DNA of 64,000 bases, taken from NCBI RefSeq assembly GCF_963259705.1, contig NC_081842.1:62012787-62076786 (forward strand), read 5' to 3'. Shown in pieces: positions 20,651 to 30,192 of the stretch. Below the pieces are notes generated by a model. The model was not told the origin of the DNA. It ran no database searches and worked only from the letters and a program-made list of their open reading frames with translations. Each line of letters opens with the position of its first letter. Positions within the stretch are counted from its first letter, which is position 1. Position numbers and translations under genes: made by a program. The stretch is from Myotis daubentonii. Taxonomy: Eukaryota > Chordata > Mammalia > Chiroptera > Vespertilionidae.

Positions 20651-22795
20651 TTGCCTAATTGCACCCTGGGGGATTAAGCAGAGTCACACTTTCCTGGATG
20701 GCTACTGTACCTTTACAGAGATGCATGTCAATGCTCATAGGTGAGAAGGAAAAGGGAAGTTAAAATTCAAAGAGCTGAAGAAGACAATGACATCATCGCC
20801 AGGTCGCCCATCCCTTAGTTCGTGGTCATTCTGTTCCGTGGCTTTATCCACCTGCTCATTGCAGAGTGGTGCAGGATCCTGAGGCAACAAATCCCTAATC
20901 TTGTCTACAGCAGCCACCGATGTTCTGCAAAATGGAAATGGCAAGATGTATCAGAACCTCCACATTTGGAAGAGGTGATTGTACCTGTACATTTGAATTC
21001 ACAGGTCAAATCTTGCTTGAGATCAAGGCTCTGCGTGTCCCAGATCTGATCAGTTATTCAGGAGGAATTTACAGAGCAGAGCACAGACGCACACCCACAA
21101 ACATGCCATTTTGGTTTATTTGCTTTTTCAAGTACAAGCAGTGTAACCTGAGCACTATTTACCTGGGACTGTCTTAGAGGAAAGAGATGTGAGTTTCATG
21201 TCACATTTATTGGCTCAGGAAGTCGGGTCCCTCCTGGAGGAACCCAGCAGGGCTCCCCTGGCAGCGGCAGAGGCCTCCAGGTTGGAAGGTGGTGGCGAGT
21301 GCAAGAAAATGTAAACTCGACGTGATATTATGCAAGTGAGGCATGACCGATGCTTGGAACAGAGCAGAGAAACAGCGCAAAGGCGCAAGAATAAGAAAAA
21401 CCCTGCTTGTTACTATGCATATTTTACATGGCATCTTTGAAGATGAAGCTGCTGCTTATGCTACTTTACTCCAATTCAGTGAGTTTTACAAGACCACAGG
21501 GGGACGCGTTCCAGTGTGAGCAAGCCGAAAATGTCTCAGGGCTGACAGAATAATGAGTATTTTTTCTTTGTTTAATATTTTTGATCCAGATCGGGTAACT
21601 GCGATTTCTGTCACTTCTACCCACCTAAACTTCTTTCACTTACTGGAGGACTTACTTTCATGTGTGTGTGTATAATAAGAAACCCCAATCAAAGGCAATC
21701 ATTTCTAGTTATTGTGAAGAATTTCCCAAAATTATGTAATGAATGTTTGATTCTCTGGTTAGCTAGTTAATTTTAAAACCAATGGTTTTGACAGATGGGT
21801 TGTTTTATCTTTTGTTCTTGCTGTTGCATTTCTATTCTTGACTTGATAATTAAATTGTGACTTGAGTTTGGCTTTCTCTTCCTGGACAATCAGGAAGGGA
21901 CGGAAGGGGAATTTTACAGGACAAAGGTGTATTATCCAGGTAAGCCCACCTGGGGTTGGATTTATAATGGGCAGGTGAGTGAACGTTTAGAAGAGAGATT
22001 TGGTAATGGCCCTGAGATTGACTGTTTCTCAGAGAGAGCTATATTAACATCTCTGTTTTTGAAAATATTATTACTCAGGGCTCCGATGGACTGATTTCCT
22101 CACCTGTGCTGGGAGCCTGAGGTTTGGCGAGGTTAGCTCCCGCCGCTGCTGTGGAGACCCAGCTGTTTGGCTCCACAGCCTGTTCTCACTTCACAGCATA
22201 CTTTCTTCCTCTCTAAGCCTCAGGATTCTATGTCACAAACTCCCTCAAGCCCTAGGTGATTTTTGCCCCTGGGGTAGTAGTGACTGTGATGCTAGAAGTA
22301 ACAGTGTGAGCTCAGCCTCCTTTAGGATTTATGTACAAGTTCACATGTCTGACTTCATTTTTCACATGAACCCCTTTTTCAGATAAGGACACAGAAGCTA
22401 GAAGCAATTTTCCAGAACATCTATTGCACCTTCTACCTCCCTAAGTGCACGAATACATGGGTCAGTCTTTGTATTTTGTACCTGTCCATGGACCAGGAGA
22501 GAAACGAGAGGGTCTCTGCCCTGTGCCAGGCTCTGAGGATATCTCTGGAACCCCCGTGCCATCCTGCGTGGCCCTGTCTGTGCCTGTTGCTGTGGATTGC
22601 CTGCATTGATTCCCTCTGAGCCATGACCTGTACTGCAGGTCTGCTCACCGTCTCCTGTGTGTGCATCAGTTTTCCACACTCGTCCAGGGCCCAGTCTTTA
22701 TTCCCATCCCGTTAGGTTTCATTCTGTTTCCTTTATGGATTGCTAGTTGCTGCAGCAGCTCCCAGCCCTGCTGTGCTCTGTGGCATTCAGGGGCG
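20651..22795. other. Unassigned intergenic DNA
   Basis: About 2.1 kb with no gene, RNA or named repeat. Open frames of at most 93 codons appear at 22398-22679 in a GC-richer patch and show no domain. Confidence 0.35.
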
Positions 22796-22799
22796 TGGT

Positions 22800-22945
22800 G
22801 AGGTGCGTTGGGAGCAGAACTGAATTCAGCTGGGACACTGGAGCTCTGGCCTGATTGGCTGTGTGGTTCTGCGAGGCCAACTTGCCTCTTTGTGCACCGC
22901 TGTTACAATGGGTGTGGACTAGATGGTTGCTGATATGTTTCTCAT
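22800..22945 (+). repeat. Possible MIR fragment
   Basis: 'GGACACTGGAGCTCTGGCCTGATTGGCTGTGTGGTTCTGCGAGGCCAACTTGCCTCTTTGTGC' and 'TACAATGGGTGTGGACTAGATGG' weakly follow a MIR-type order. Confidence 0.35.
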
Positions 22946-24368
22946 ACACAGGTTCCAAATGCAGCGTTCATGGAACATGAGGGGCTTATCTCCTCAACGT
23001 TCTGGGAAATGGATAAGCTTACTTTGCTGCTCAGAACAGTTAGTACTAATAAGGATAGTTAGGGGTTTTATGTTATTTTTTTCTGACAAAAAATGTGAAA
23101 GTACATTTCTCTAGAGTATGGACACACCCAAGGGATGCTGCTCTTACCCGTGTTGCCATCTGCACTGCAGGAAACAGCAGAAGTGAGAAGCCCCCAGGAT
23201 GCAGTGCGGTGTGCTGGTGCCCAAAGCAGAAGTTAGTGAAATACACCCCAAAGCGCCAATTCTACGAGCTCAAACTTGATTAGGAAGAAGGAAAAGCTGG
23301 GAGACAGGGCCAACCCTCTGGGAATTTTATTGCCATTTTTTGTAAAAGCTCCGAGGAACAGAGTCCTATTTTTCACCTAGAGGATGGCAGAAAGACCGAA
23401 CAATAAAGCCTTTGGGTGTAATCAATGTGTAAATATGGCTCAAGAATTCTATATAAAATGCTGACAATTTCTCCTTGAGGTTGCAGTCTTGATTTGGGTT
23501 TTTGTCATTTTTTCTTCTTTACTCTCATTCTTCCAGGAGAGGGTGAGAATGCTCCATTTTATTAGGCTTTTGCCTTATAAGTTTTTTCACGTTTTTTCCT
23601 TGAATCCCAATTTCAACAACTTATCTCCATTTTGCTTCCTGCTAGGTTCTCTTATTTCTCAACCCCTAGGTCCCAACTTGCTCCCCTCACTTTCGTCCTG
23701 GAGACGGAAGTCCTCACCGGCAGTGACACTCACAGCATATGTTCTCATTGAAAACAAAGGTAAGGGATTAACTTCATTATTTCAAAGGTATTCTGAATGT
23801 CTGCCACAGTGGGATCTTGCGTGTCAATGATATCAAATGGGGAATAGCTTGTTTCTCTTTATTGAGTGTTGGTGTTCAGTGGAATCCAAAGAATAAACAG
23901 TGTTTGAAGGAGAGGACATATCAATAATAATGCCTTTGCATAAAGACATGGTTGAGATCTCAAGGGGAAATTCCTGCACTTACTTGTTTATATTATGCTT
24001 TTTTCCAAAATAATTTCAGGCAGTTTTCACGAAGGCTCACATGTAGTGGTAGTGTCCTTCCAATTTCTTTAGTGAGGTGCTTCCAATGGCAGAGGAGGGT
24101 GTATGGCACTCTTCTCAGGAGGCCTGGGGGAATAGCCAAGAATGATCAGTTATAACATACTATGTTTATCCTAATATTAAGACATTGATATGACCCAACT
24201 CTGATTATATCTGGGATTCCAGACTTATGAGCCACCTTTGTCCTGTGCTTCCTGGATCCCATGATGCATCGCGGCATAGCCTGGGAGACATGTCCTTTAG
24301 TGTGAAGAGGAGCATTGGCCACAGAGTTTGCAAACAGATGTAAAAGAACAGGAGTCAGGGACTTTCAA
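22946..24368. other. Unassigned intergenic DNA
   Basis: No gene or repeat recognised. Confidence 0.35.

Positions 24369-24370
<2 letters not shown>

Positions 24371-24411
<41 letters not shown>
24371..24411. repeat. (GT)n microsatellite
   Basis: About 20 uninterrupted GT units. Long and pure, so probably polymorphic. Confidence 0.97.
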
Positions 24412-24415
<4 letters not shown>

Positions 24416-24543
24416 TCCCAAGGACAAAATTAGCCTCTGAGTTCCCTAGCAGTAAGGACAAAATAGGAAATTTGAAATATACATTTAAATCAATGAAGCC
24501 TAAGACTTTTGAGGAAATTGTTACTTTCTCTTTTATTGAAATA

Positions 24544-25005
24544 CTAGAGGCCTGGTGCACAAAAATTTGAGGGGGTGGGGTGGATGTCCCTCAGCCTGGC
24601 CTGTGCCCTCTCACAGTTTGGGACCCCTTGGGGGATGACCACCTGCTGGTTTAGGCCCGCTCCCTGGGGAATTGGGCCTAAGCTGGCAGTCAGACATCAC
24701 TCTGGCAGCCCGGGAGCCCTCGGGGGATGTCCACTTGCTAGCGGGGAGAAGGCCTAAGCTTCAGTCGGACATCCTTAGCACTGCTGAGGAGGCAGGAGAG
24801 GCTCCTACCACCACTGCTGTACTGGCAGCCGTCAGCATGGCTTGTGGCTGAACAGCTCCCCCTGTGGGAGTGCACTGACCACCAGGGGGCAGCTCCTGAA
24901 TTGAGCATCTGCCCCCTGGTGGTCAGTGTGTGTCATAGTGACCAGTCATTCCCAGTCTTTCTGCTATTAGGGTCAATTTGCATATTACCCTTTTATTATA
25001 TAGGA
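24544..25005 (-). mobile_element. HeliBat Helitron, downstream unit of dimer (i)
   Basis: Minus-strand sense: TCCTATATAATAAAAGGG at 25005, then TAATATGCAAATTGACCC, the paired blocks GACCACCAGGGGGCAG and CCCCCTGGTGGTCAGTGC, the CCTCTCCTGCCTCC segment, and at the end a decayed terminal palindrome, CCAGGCCTCTAG. The CTAG is 24544-24547 with the expected plus-strand A at 24543. The 5' end touches the 3' end of the next unit (25006) with no spacer. Non-autonomous, about 460 bp. Confidence 0.92.
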
Positions 25006-25084
25006 TAGAGGCCTGGTGCACAGGTGGGGACCGGCTGGTTTGCCCTGAAGGGTGTCCCGGATCAGGGTGGGGGTCCTGCTGGGG

Positions 25085-25485
25085 TGCCTGGCCAGCCTGG
25101 GTGAGGGGCTGATGGGCTGTTTACAGGCTGGTCAAGCCCCCCCAGTGGGGAACCTCACCCCATGGAGGTTTGGCCAGCCTGGGTGAGGGGCCAATGGCTG
25201 TTTGCAGGCTTGTCACACCCCCTTCAGGGTAGGGGTCCCCACTGGGATGCCTCGCCAGCCTGGGTGAGGGGCTGATGGCTGTTTTCAGGCTGGTCAAGCC
25301 CCCCCTCCCCCTCAGTGAGCACCCTCACCCCATGGAGGTTTGGCCAGCCTGGGTGAGGGGCTGATGGCTGTTTGCAGGCTTGCCACACCCCCTTTAGGGT
25401 GGGGGGGTCCCCACTGGGGTGCCTGGTCATTCTGGGTGAGGGGCTGAGGGCTGTTTTCAGGCTGGCTAAGCCCCTTGGTGACAGA
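25085..25485. repeat. Minisatellite, about 83 bp x 5, inside Helitron
   Basis: Five phrases of the type CTGGGTGAGGGGCTGATGGCTG begin near 25099, 25178, 25261, 25349 and 25434; each is followed by TTTGCAGGCTTG or TTTTCAGGCTGG and a C-rich stretch. Alternate units resemble each other more, suggesting a higher-order dimer. Confidence 0.85.
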
Positions 25486-25768
25486 AGCTCCCAGCCTCTC
25501 CTTTTTTTCTTTTTTTTTAAAATTCTGGGATGTATTTACCTTCTATAATTGAAACTTTGTTGCCTTCAGTGGAGCTCAGAGCTGGCTCCTGCTCACTCCA
25601 GCTCCTTGGCCTCAGCCAGCTGAATGAGGGTATCTGGGGTTTATTTATCTTCTATAATTGAAATTTTGTTGCCTTCAGTGGAGCTCAGAGACGGCCGGGA
25701 AGTTTGGCTTCCTCCATCACTGGAGCAAACAAGCCTCCTGCTCGATTCAGCTCCATGGCTGCCAGCTG

Positions 25769-25823
25769 CCATCTTGGTTGGGTTAATTTGCATATAGTTG
25801 CTCTGATTGGCTGGTGGGTGTGG
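25769..25823 (-). promoter_or_regulatory. CCAAT / octamer / YY1-like block (copy 1)
   Basis: On the minus strand, within 42 bp: CCAAT (25806-25810), ATGCAAAT octamer (25786-25793) and AAGATGG (25769-25775), preceded by CCACACCCACCAGCC. These match the known NF-Y, POU2F1/Oct-1 and YY1 recognition motifs. Activity is not shown by the sequence; it lies near the 5' end of a Helitron unit. Confidence 0.55.
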
Positions 25824-26014
25824 CTTAAGGCATAGCAAAGGTACGGTCAATTTTCATGTTTGTTCTTTTATTAGATTAGATGACCAAGGGAAAATGCTGC
25901 TGAGTCTGTCAGTATAGACTACCTATTATTCTTTGTAATTGATGGCTCTGAATACCTGTTGACTGCTTGTATGCTTTTTGCCCTAGGTGTGAGAAGTTGT
26001 CTATTTCCATTCAT

Positions 26015-26425
26015 TGTCTATGTTCTAGTGTTTTTCAAACTTCCTTGAACATTAGAATCACCTGGGGAATTTAAAAAAAAATTCAATGGTCTTAGCAGCA
26101 CGTGGTGCTAGTTAAATCAGAATCTTTGGAGGTGGGAGAGAAAGTAGGAACCAGGCATCAGCATTTTGCTTTTTCAAGTTTCCTAGGAGATGCCAATGCA
26201 CAGCCATGTTTGCAATTCAGTGTTGTAGACCCATGGTTCTCAAACCTGAGCGTGTTGCCACCATCCCCTGGAGAGCTTGTTAGACACAGATTCTGGGCTC
26301 TGCCCTCAGATTTTCTCAGTAACTGTGCTTCAAGTGGGGCTTGCAAAATTGCATTTCTACCAACTTCCCAGGTGATTCAGATGCCAATGGTCCAAGGATC
26401 ACATTTGGAGAACCATTGTTGTAGA
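26015..26425 (+). repeat. Two MER5-like hAT remnants
   Basis: First copy about 26015-26225 (TTTTTCAAACTTCCTTGAACATTAGAATCACCTGGGGAATTT). Second copy 26228-26425 (CATGGTTCTCAAACCTGAGCGTG ... CCCAGGTGATTCAGATGCCAATGG ... CATTTGGAGAACCATTG) with recognisable terminal inverted repeats. They account for most of the 186-codon frame at 26102-26662, the longest unbroken frame outside minisatellites and the helicase remnant, which I do not treat as a gene. Confidence 0.55.
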
Positions 26426-26429
26426 GTTT

Positions 26430-27271
26430 TCTGGTATGTTAATATTACTAGAGTGGATGGGATAAAAAAATCTCCAAGCTCTAAAAGACAAATTTGGGTT
26501 AGCTTGGTAAAACCAGGTGATGTAACAGGCCTTGGGAAATACTTGTTCAACCAGGCTCTTCTGCTACCCTGCTCGTATTTGAATTTGATTGACAACATGT
26601 TTGCTTTCTGTCAGATTTTATCCAGGTCTTGGAGGCCCAGCAGTCTGTTTTCCATGGGTTAATACCATTTCAGACCTGCAAATGAAGAAACTTGCCTGTC
26701 TGCTGTTGTTGCTTGCCATAGGAGTCCTGTGAGACACCATGGTGCACTGTGAATGTAATCTCATTACACTCAGTGTTTGGTGGTTGTGGTGTGCGCTGCG
26801 ATGCTGTGGAGGTCTTCAGAGGAGTGATAAATGTCTTCCTCTAGGAGGGCTGCAGCTTTTTCTCTACTGGGCTTAACAGTGCCTAGCAAGCTCTTGCTTC
26901 AGCTTACTGCGTGGTTTCTTTTTCTTCTATTATAAATATTATCTGCACAACTCTCTTAGCTTTACTTGTCCCATTAAAAGGTCATTAGGCTTCCCATTAG
27001 CTGCTACTGTTGATGGTTTCCCGCAGAGGCCTCAGCATGGGCCTCCTTGCCATGAATTTGAGCTGGGGAAGAGCTAGAGAAAGGAGGGAAATGTGGAGAC
27101 TCCACTAATATCTGCCGTCCAACTTCACAATACAAAAGCTAGGCTGGAACCAACGTCTCCCTTCTTCAGCAGAGTGGGCAGCAGGTAAAACAAAGTTTGT
27201 GTATTTGTTCCTATTACCTCCAACAGCAACTTCCACTTAATTTCTTTGCTTCTTTTTATGTCTTTTAAATA
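26430..27271. other. Unassigned intergenic DNA
   Basis: No gene or repeat recognised. Confidence 0.35.
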
Positions 27272-27497
27272 TCTATAATAATAAAAGCACAATATGCTAA
27301 TTAGACCAGATATCCTTTTGGACGTCCTTCCGGATGACCTTCCAGACAACCTTCTGGATGAAGCCAGGGCTGTGAGAGAAGCCCCGGTCCCAGGTGTGGG
27401 AGGGAAGCCCAGGTCCCAGGTCCCAGTAGGTAAGCCAGTGCCGGTAGCTGGGGAAGGAAGGCCTACTCTTGCACAAATTGCATGCATCAATCTCTAG
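27272..27497 (+). mobile_element. Small Helitron, distinct family
   Basis: Begins TCTATAATAATAAAAGCACA after an A (27271), ends with CTAG (27494-27497) before a T (27498). The interior has degenerate repeats of the type GGACGTCCTTCCGGATGACC. The terminal hairpin TTGCACAAATTGCATGCATC is imperfect and unlike that of the other copies, so this is a separate non-autonomous family of 226 bp. Confidence 0.85.
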
Positions 27498-27704
27498 TAG
27501 AAATATAAAAAAACGAGTCAGTAAATAATGAACAAATAAACAAACAAATATAAAAGCAAAGGAGTCCTTCAGCTCAGTTTGTCACCTTTTATGTCCCCAC
27601 CTCCTGCCAGTTGCCAATACTTGATGGTATTTTGTTTGATGTCTGGTTTGCCCCCAGTTCTAGATCTCGCATTAATTTCTTTATATATATATTTTTATTG
27701 TTGC

Positions 27705-27932
27705 CTAGAGGCCCAGTGCATGAAATTCGTGCATGAGTAGAGTCCTGAGGGCTGGCCGGCGATCTGGGCTGATTGGGGCCTTCCTTTCCCTGGTTGCCAG
27801 CTACTGGCCTGGGCCTTCCTTCATTCTGTGCCTCCCCCTGGTGGTCAGCACACGTCATAGCAAGTGGTCAAACTCTTGGTCAGTTGAACTCCCGAGGGGA
27901 CAATTTGCATATTAGCTTTTTATTATATAGGA
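27705..27932 (-). mobile_element. Helitron, downstream unit of dimer (ii)
   Basis: Minus-strand sense: TCCTATATAATAAAAAGC at 27932; GCTGACCACCAGGGGGAGGC; ends with the hairpin GCACGAATTTCATGCACTGG and CTCTAG (27705-27708). The base outside CTAG is C rather than A (27704), a likely mutation. 228 bp. Its 5' end abuts the CTAG of the next unit (27933-27936) directly. Confidence 0.9.
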
Positions 27933-28659
27933 CTAGTGGCCCGGTGCATGAAATTCGTGCACGGGGGAGGGTGTGTTCCTCAGCCTGGCCTGCACCCTCT
28001 CCAATTTGGGACCCCTCGAAAAATGTCCTGCCAGTTTACAGGGATTGGGCCTAAACCAGTAGTTGGACATCCCTCTCGTAATCCGGGGCTGCTCTCCCCA
28101 CACTGCAGCCACCGCTACTGCCTCAGCCACTGCCTGCCCAAGATCCATGGCTGTGGGGAGAGGGCCCACGCCCACGCCCTGCAGAGAATCAGCTGGGAGG
28201 GAGTGCTGTATGCTGGCAGTGGGGCCAAGGACCGGTCCCTGGGCCCCGCCAAGTGGGCCCAGCTGCAGAGGAGCCTGGATAAGAAGCTGGGCGAGCTAAG
28301 TAGCCAGAGGAGGAGCAAAAGGAGGGAGAAGGAGATGTGAGCCGGCCCTCACACCCTCCGGCCTTGTCTTAGCAAATGCAAGTGGGAGCAAGCGGCTGTC
28401 CATGGTGCTTTCTGTGCCTTATAGCTGCTCTGGTGATATGAGCAAACCAGGGGCCTCTGGGAGGGGGTGGGTCCTCGGGCCCAGCGTGCCATGCCTTGAG
28501 CTGGGGTGGGGGCGGGCTGCAGTGGCTGTTCTCTGGACCTTCTGGGGAGAGCCGCCCCAGGTCTCAGTTTTGCTGGCACCAGGGCCCCCTGGGGCTCTCC
28601 TAAGTCCCTTGCCAACTGCCTTAAGAGAACCTTTAAGAGAGGTTCCGGGAGTCTGGGTT

Positions 28660-29085
28660 GCAGCCTGGCCTGCGCCCCGCCCTCCTGCCCTCGGATCGCC
28701 ATGGCGATGGAGGGGCGCAGGCCCTCCCGCCCTTCAGTTGCCATGGTGGGGGTCCCGGGTTGATGCCTGGCCTGCACCCCACCCTCCCGCCCTTCGATTG
28801 CCATGGTGGGGGTCCGTGGCTACTCCTGGCCTGTACTCCGGCCCTCCTGCCCTCTGATCGCCATGGTGGGGGTCCAGGGTTGCTGCCTGGCCTGCTCAGG
28901 CCCTCCCACCCTCCGATCGCCATGGTGGGGTCCGTGGTTGCTGCCTGGCCTGCAACACGGCCCTTCCGCCCTCTGGCAATCGAGGGACACAGGCCCTCCC
29001 GCCCTCCAATTGCCATGGTGCGGTCCCCGGTTGCCACCTGGCCTGCGCTCCGGCCCTCCTGCCCTCCAATTGCCATGGTGATCAG
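28660..29085. repeat. GC-rich minisatellite, about 60 bp x 7, inside Helitron
   Basis: Units of the form TGGCCTGC..C.CGGCCCTCC.GCCCTC.GATCGCCATGGTGGGGGTCC recur at spacings near 60 bp. Because the unit is close to a multiple of three and C-rich, several reading frames stay open on both strands. Confidence 0.85.
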
Positions 29086-29242
29086 GGCCGCAGGCCAGCC
29101 GGCAACCCCAGCTTTCCCATGGCGATCACCCTCTGGGGGGTGGGGAAAGGCAGCCATTGCCCACCCCCCAGCTCTTGCCTGCCGCCTGGGTTGCTGATCA
29201 CCATTCTTCAGTCCTTCCCCTTTCGCCTCTCATCATTGCTAG

Positions 29243-29325
29243 TATGCAAATTAACCGCCATCTTTGTTGGTGGTTACCGCCATCTTGGCTGTCAGTTAAT
29301 TTGCATATCTCACTGATTAGCCAAT
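29243..29325 (-). promoter_or_regulatory. CCAAT / double octamer / YY1-like block (copy 2)
   Basis: Motifs (plus coordinates): ATGCAAAT 29243-29250, CCATCTT 29258-29264 and 29280-29286, ATTTGCAT 29299-29306, CCAAT 29321-29325. Equivalent to copy 1 but with the octamer and AAGATGG duplicated in inverted order. Promoter-like by motif content only. Confidence 0.5.
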
Positions 29326-29552
29326 GGGAAGGGTAGCAGTGTACCCCAATTACCATGTTTCTGTTTTATTAGATAGGAGGATAGTATTACAGATGTCTCG
29401 TTTACACCTTCTCCTTTACTCCCCTCCTCCCAGCCCTTACCTGCCACCTACCCCTAGGTCTTCACCACCCTATTGCTCATGTCCATGGGCTATGCATATC
29501 CTATCTAATAAAAGAGAAACATGGTAATTGGCGTACGACTGCTACCCTTCCC

Positions 29553-29598
29553 ATTGGCTAATCAGGGCGATATGCAAATTAACTGCCAGCCAAGATGG
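29553..29598 (+). promoter_or_regulatory. CCAAT / octamer / YY1-like block (copy 3)
   Basis: ATTGG 29553-29557, ATGCAAAT 29572-29579, AAGATGG 29592-29598. It faces copy 2 in divergent orientation across about 230 bp, producing an inverted repeat of roughly 100-bp arms (29270-29378 and 29499-29605). Confidence 0.5.
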
Positions 29599-29889
29599 CA
29601 GCCGGCAGCCAGGCAGCTTGAAACTAACATGAGGCTTGCTTGCTTCAGTGACGGAGGACTCCAACGTTCCCCGCCTGCCGCTGCAGACCTCTGAGCTGCA
29701 ACTCTAAGCAACTATGTAACAAATATGGAAGCTAAACAAAACCCCAGAAACCTGCTTTAGTCCCGGGCTTCAGCCAGCAGGATCACAAAGGCCAGAAACC
29801 TACTTTCAGTAGCAGAGGCCTAAGAGCTGGAGCCAAGCCTCAAAGCTAAAGCTGGCCCAGAATAAAAAAAAAAAGAAAAGAAGGAGCAG

Positions 29890-30140
29890 TTGGGAGCTTC
29901 AGTCACCCCCAGCCTGAAAACAGCCCTCAGCCCCTCACCCAGACTGGCCAGGCACCCCACTGGGGACCCCCACCCTGAAGGGTGTGTGACCAACTGCAAA
30001 CAGCCATATCCCCTCACCCAGGCTGGCCAGGCACCCCAGTGGGGACCCCCACCCTGAAGGGTGTGTGACCAGCTGCAAACAGCCATCATCCCCTCACCCA
30101 GGCTGGCCAGGCACCCCAGTGGGACCCCCACCCTGATCCG
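29890..30140. repeat. Minisatellite, about 80 bp x 3, inside Helitron
   Basis: Three phrases CCCCTCACCCAG.CTGGCCAGGCACCCCA begin near 29932, 30012 and 30094. This is the reverse complement of the 25085-25485 repeat and matches 59490-59593. Confidence 0.85.
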
Positions 30141-30192
30141 GGACACCCTTCAGGGCAAACCAGCCGGCACCCACCTGTGCACCAGGCCTCTA

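Larger units (their letters stand above)
25006..25880 (-). mobile_element. HeliBat Helitron, upstream unit of dimer (i)
   Basis: Minus-strand sense: starts TCTAATCTAATAAAAGAACA at 25880 with flanking A (plus T at 25881), runs through a CCAAT/octamer/AAGATGG block, and ends CCTGTGCACCAGGCCTCTA at 25006. The final G of CTAG is missing because the next unit's TCC begins there. The interior contains a minisatellite of about 83-bp units (25085-25485). Relatives of this unit are 29499-30192 and 59158-59594. Confidence 0.88.
27933..29381 (-). mobile_element. Helitron, long upstream unit of dimer (ii)
   Basis: Minus-strand sense 5' end TCCTATCTAATAAAACAG at 29378 (or 29381, where a 3-bp repeat TCC gives the expected preceding A). 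3' end GTGCACGAATTTCATGCACCGG then CCACTAG at 27933. About 1.45 kb, with a GC-rich minisatellite (28660-29085) and a CCAAT/octamer block at its 5' end. Long open frames within (151-179 codons) arise from the minisatellite and are not genes. Confidence 0.88.
29499..30192 (+). mobile_element. Helitron, upstream unit of dimer (iii)
   Basis: Starts TCCTATCTAATAAAAGAG after A (29498), carries the CCAAT/octamer/AAGATGG block, then a body with about 80-bp repeats (29900-30140), and ends CCTGTGCACCAGGCCTCTA at 30192, again lacking the last G. The following base starts the next unit (CCCTATATAGGAGAAGGG). Same end structure as the upstream unit of dimer (i). Confidence 0.88.

Noticed and set aside
25085..25485. 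Regularly spaced repeats considered as a CRISPR-like array
   Set aside because: Units adjoin without unique spacers, lie within a eukaryotic transposon, and the genome is mammalian.
26102..26662. 186-codon plus-strand open frame
   Set aside because: About two thirds of it is made of MER5-like transposon remnants; no domain or splice context.
28349..29197. Several open frames of 151-179 codons on both strands
   Set aside because: They lie in a GC-rich minisatellite of about 60-bp units inside a Helitron; frames are open on both strands and repeat the same words.
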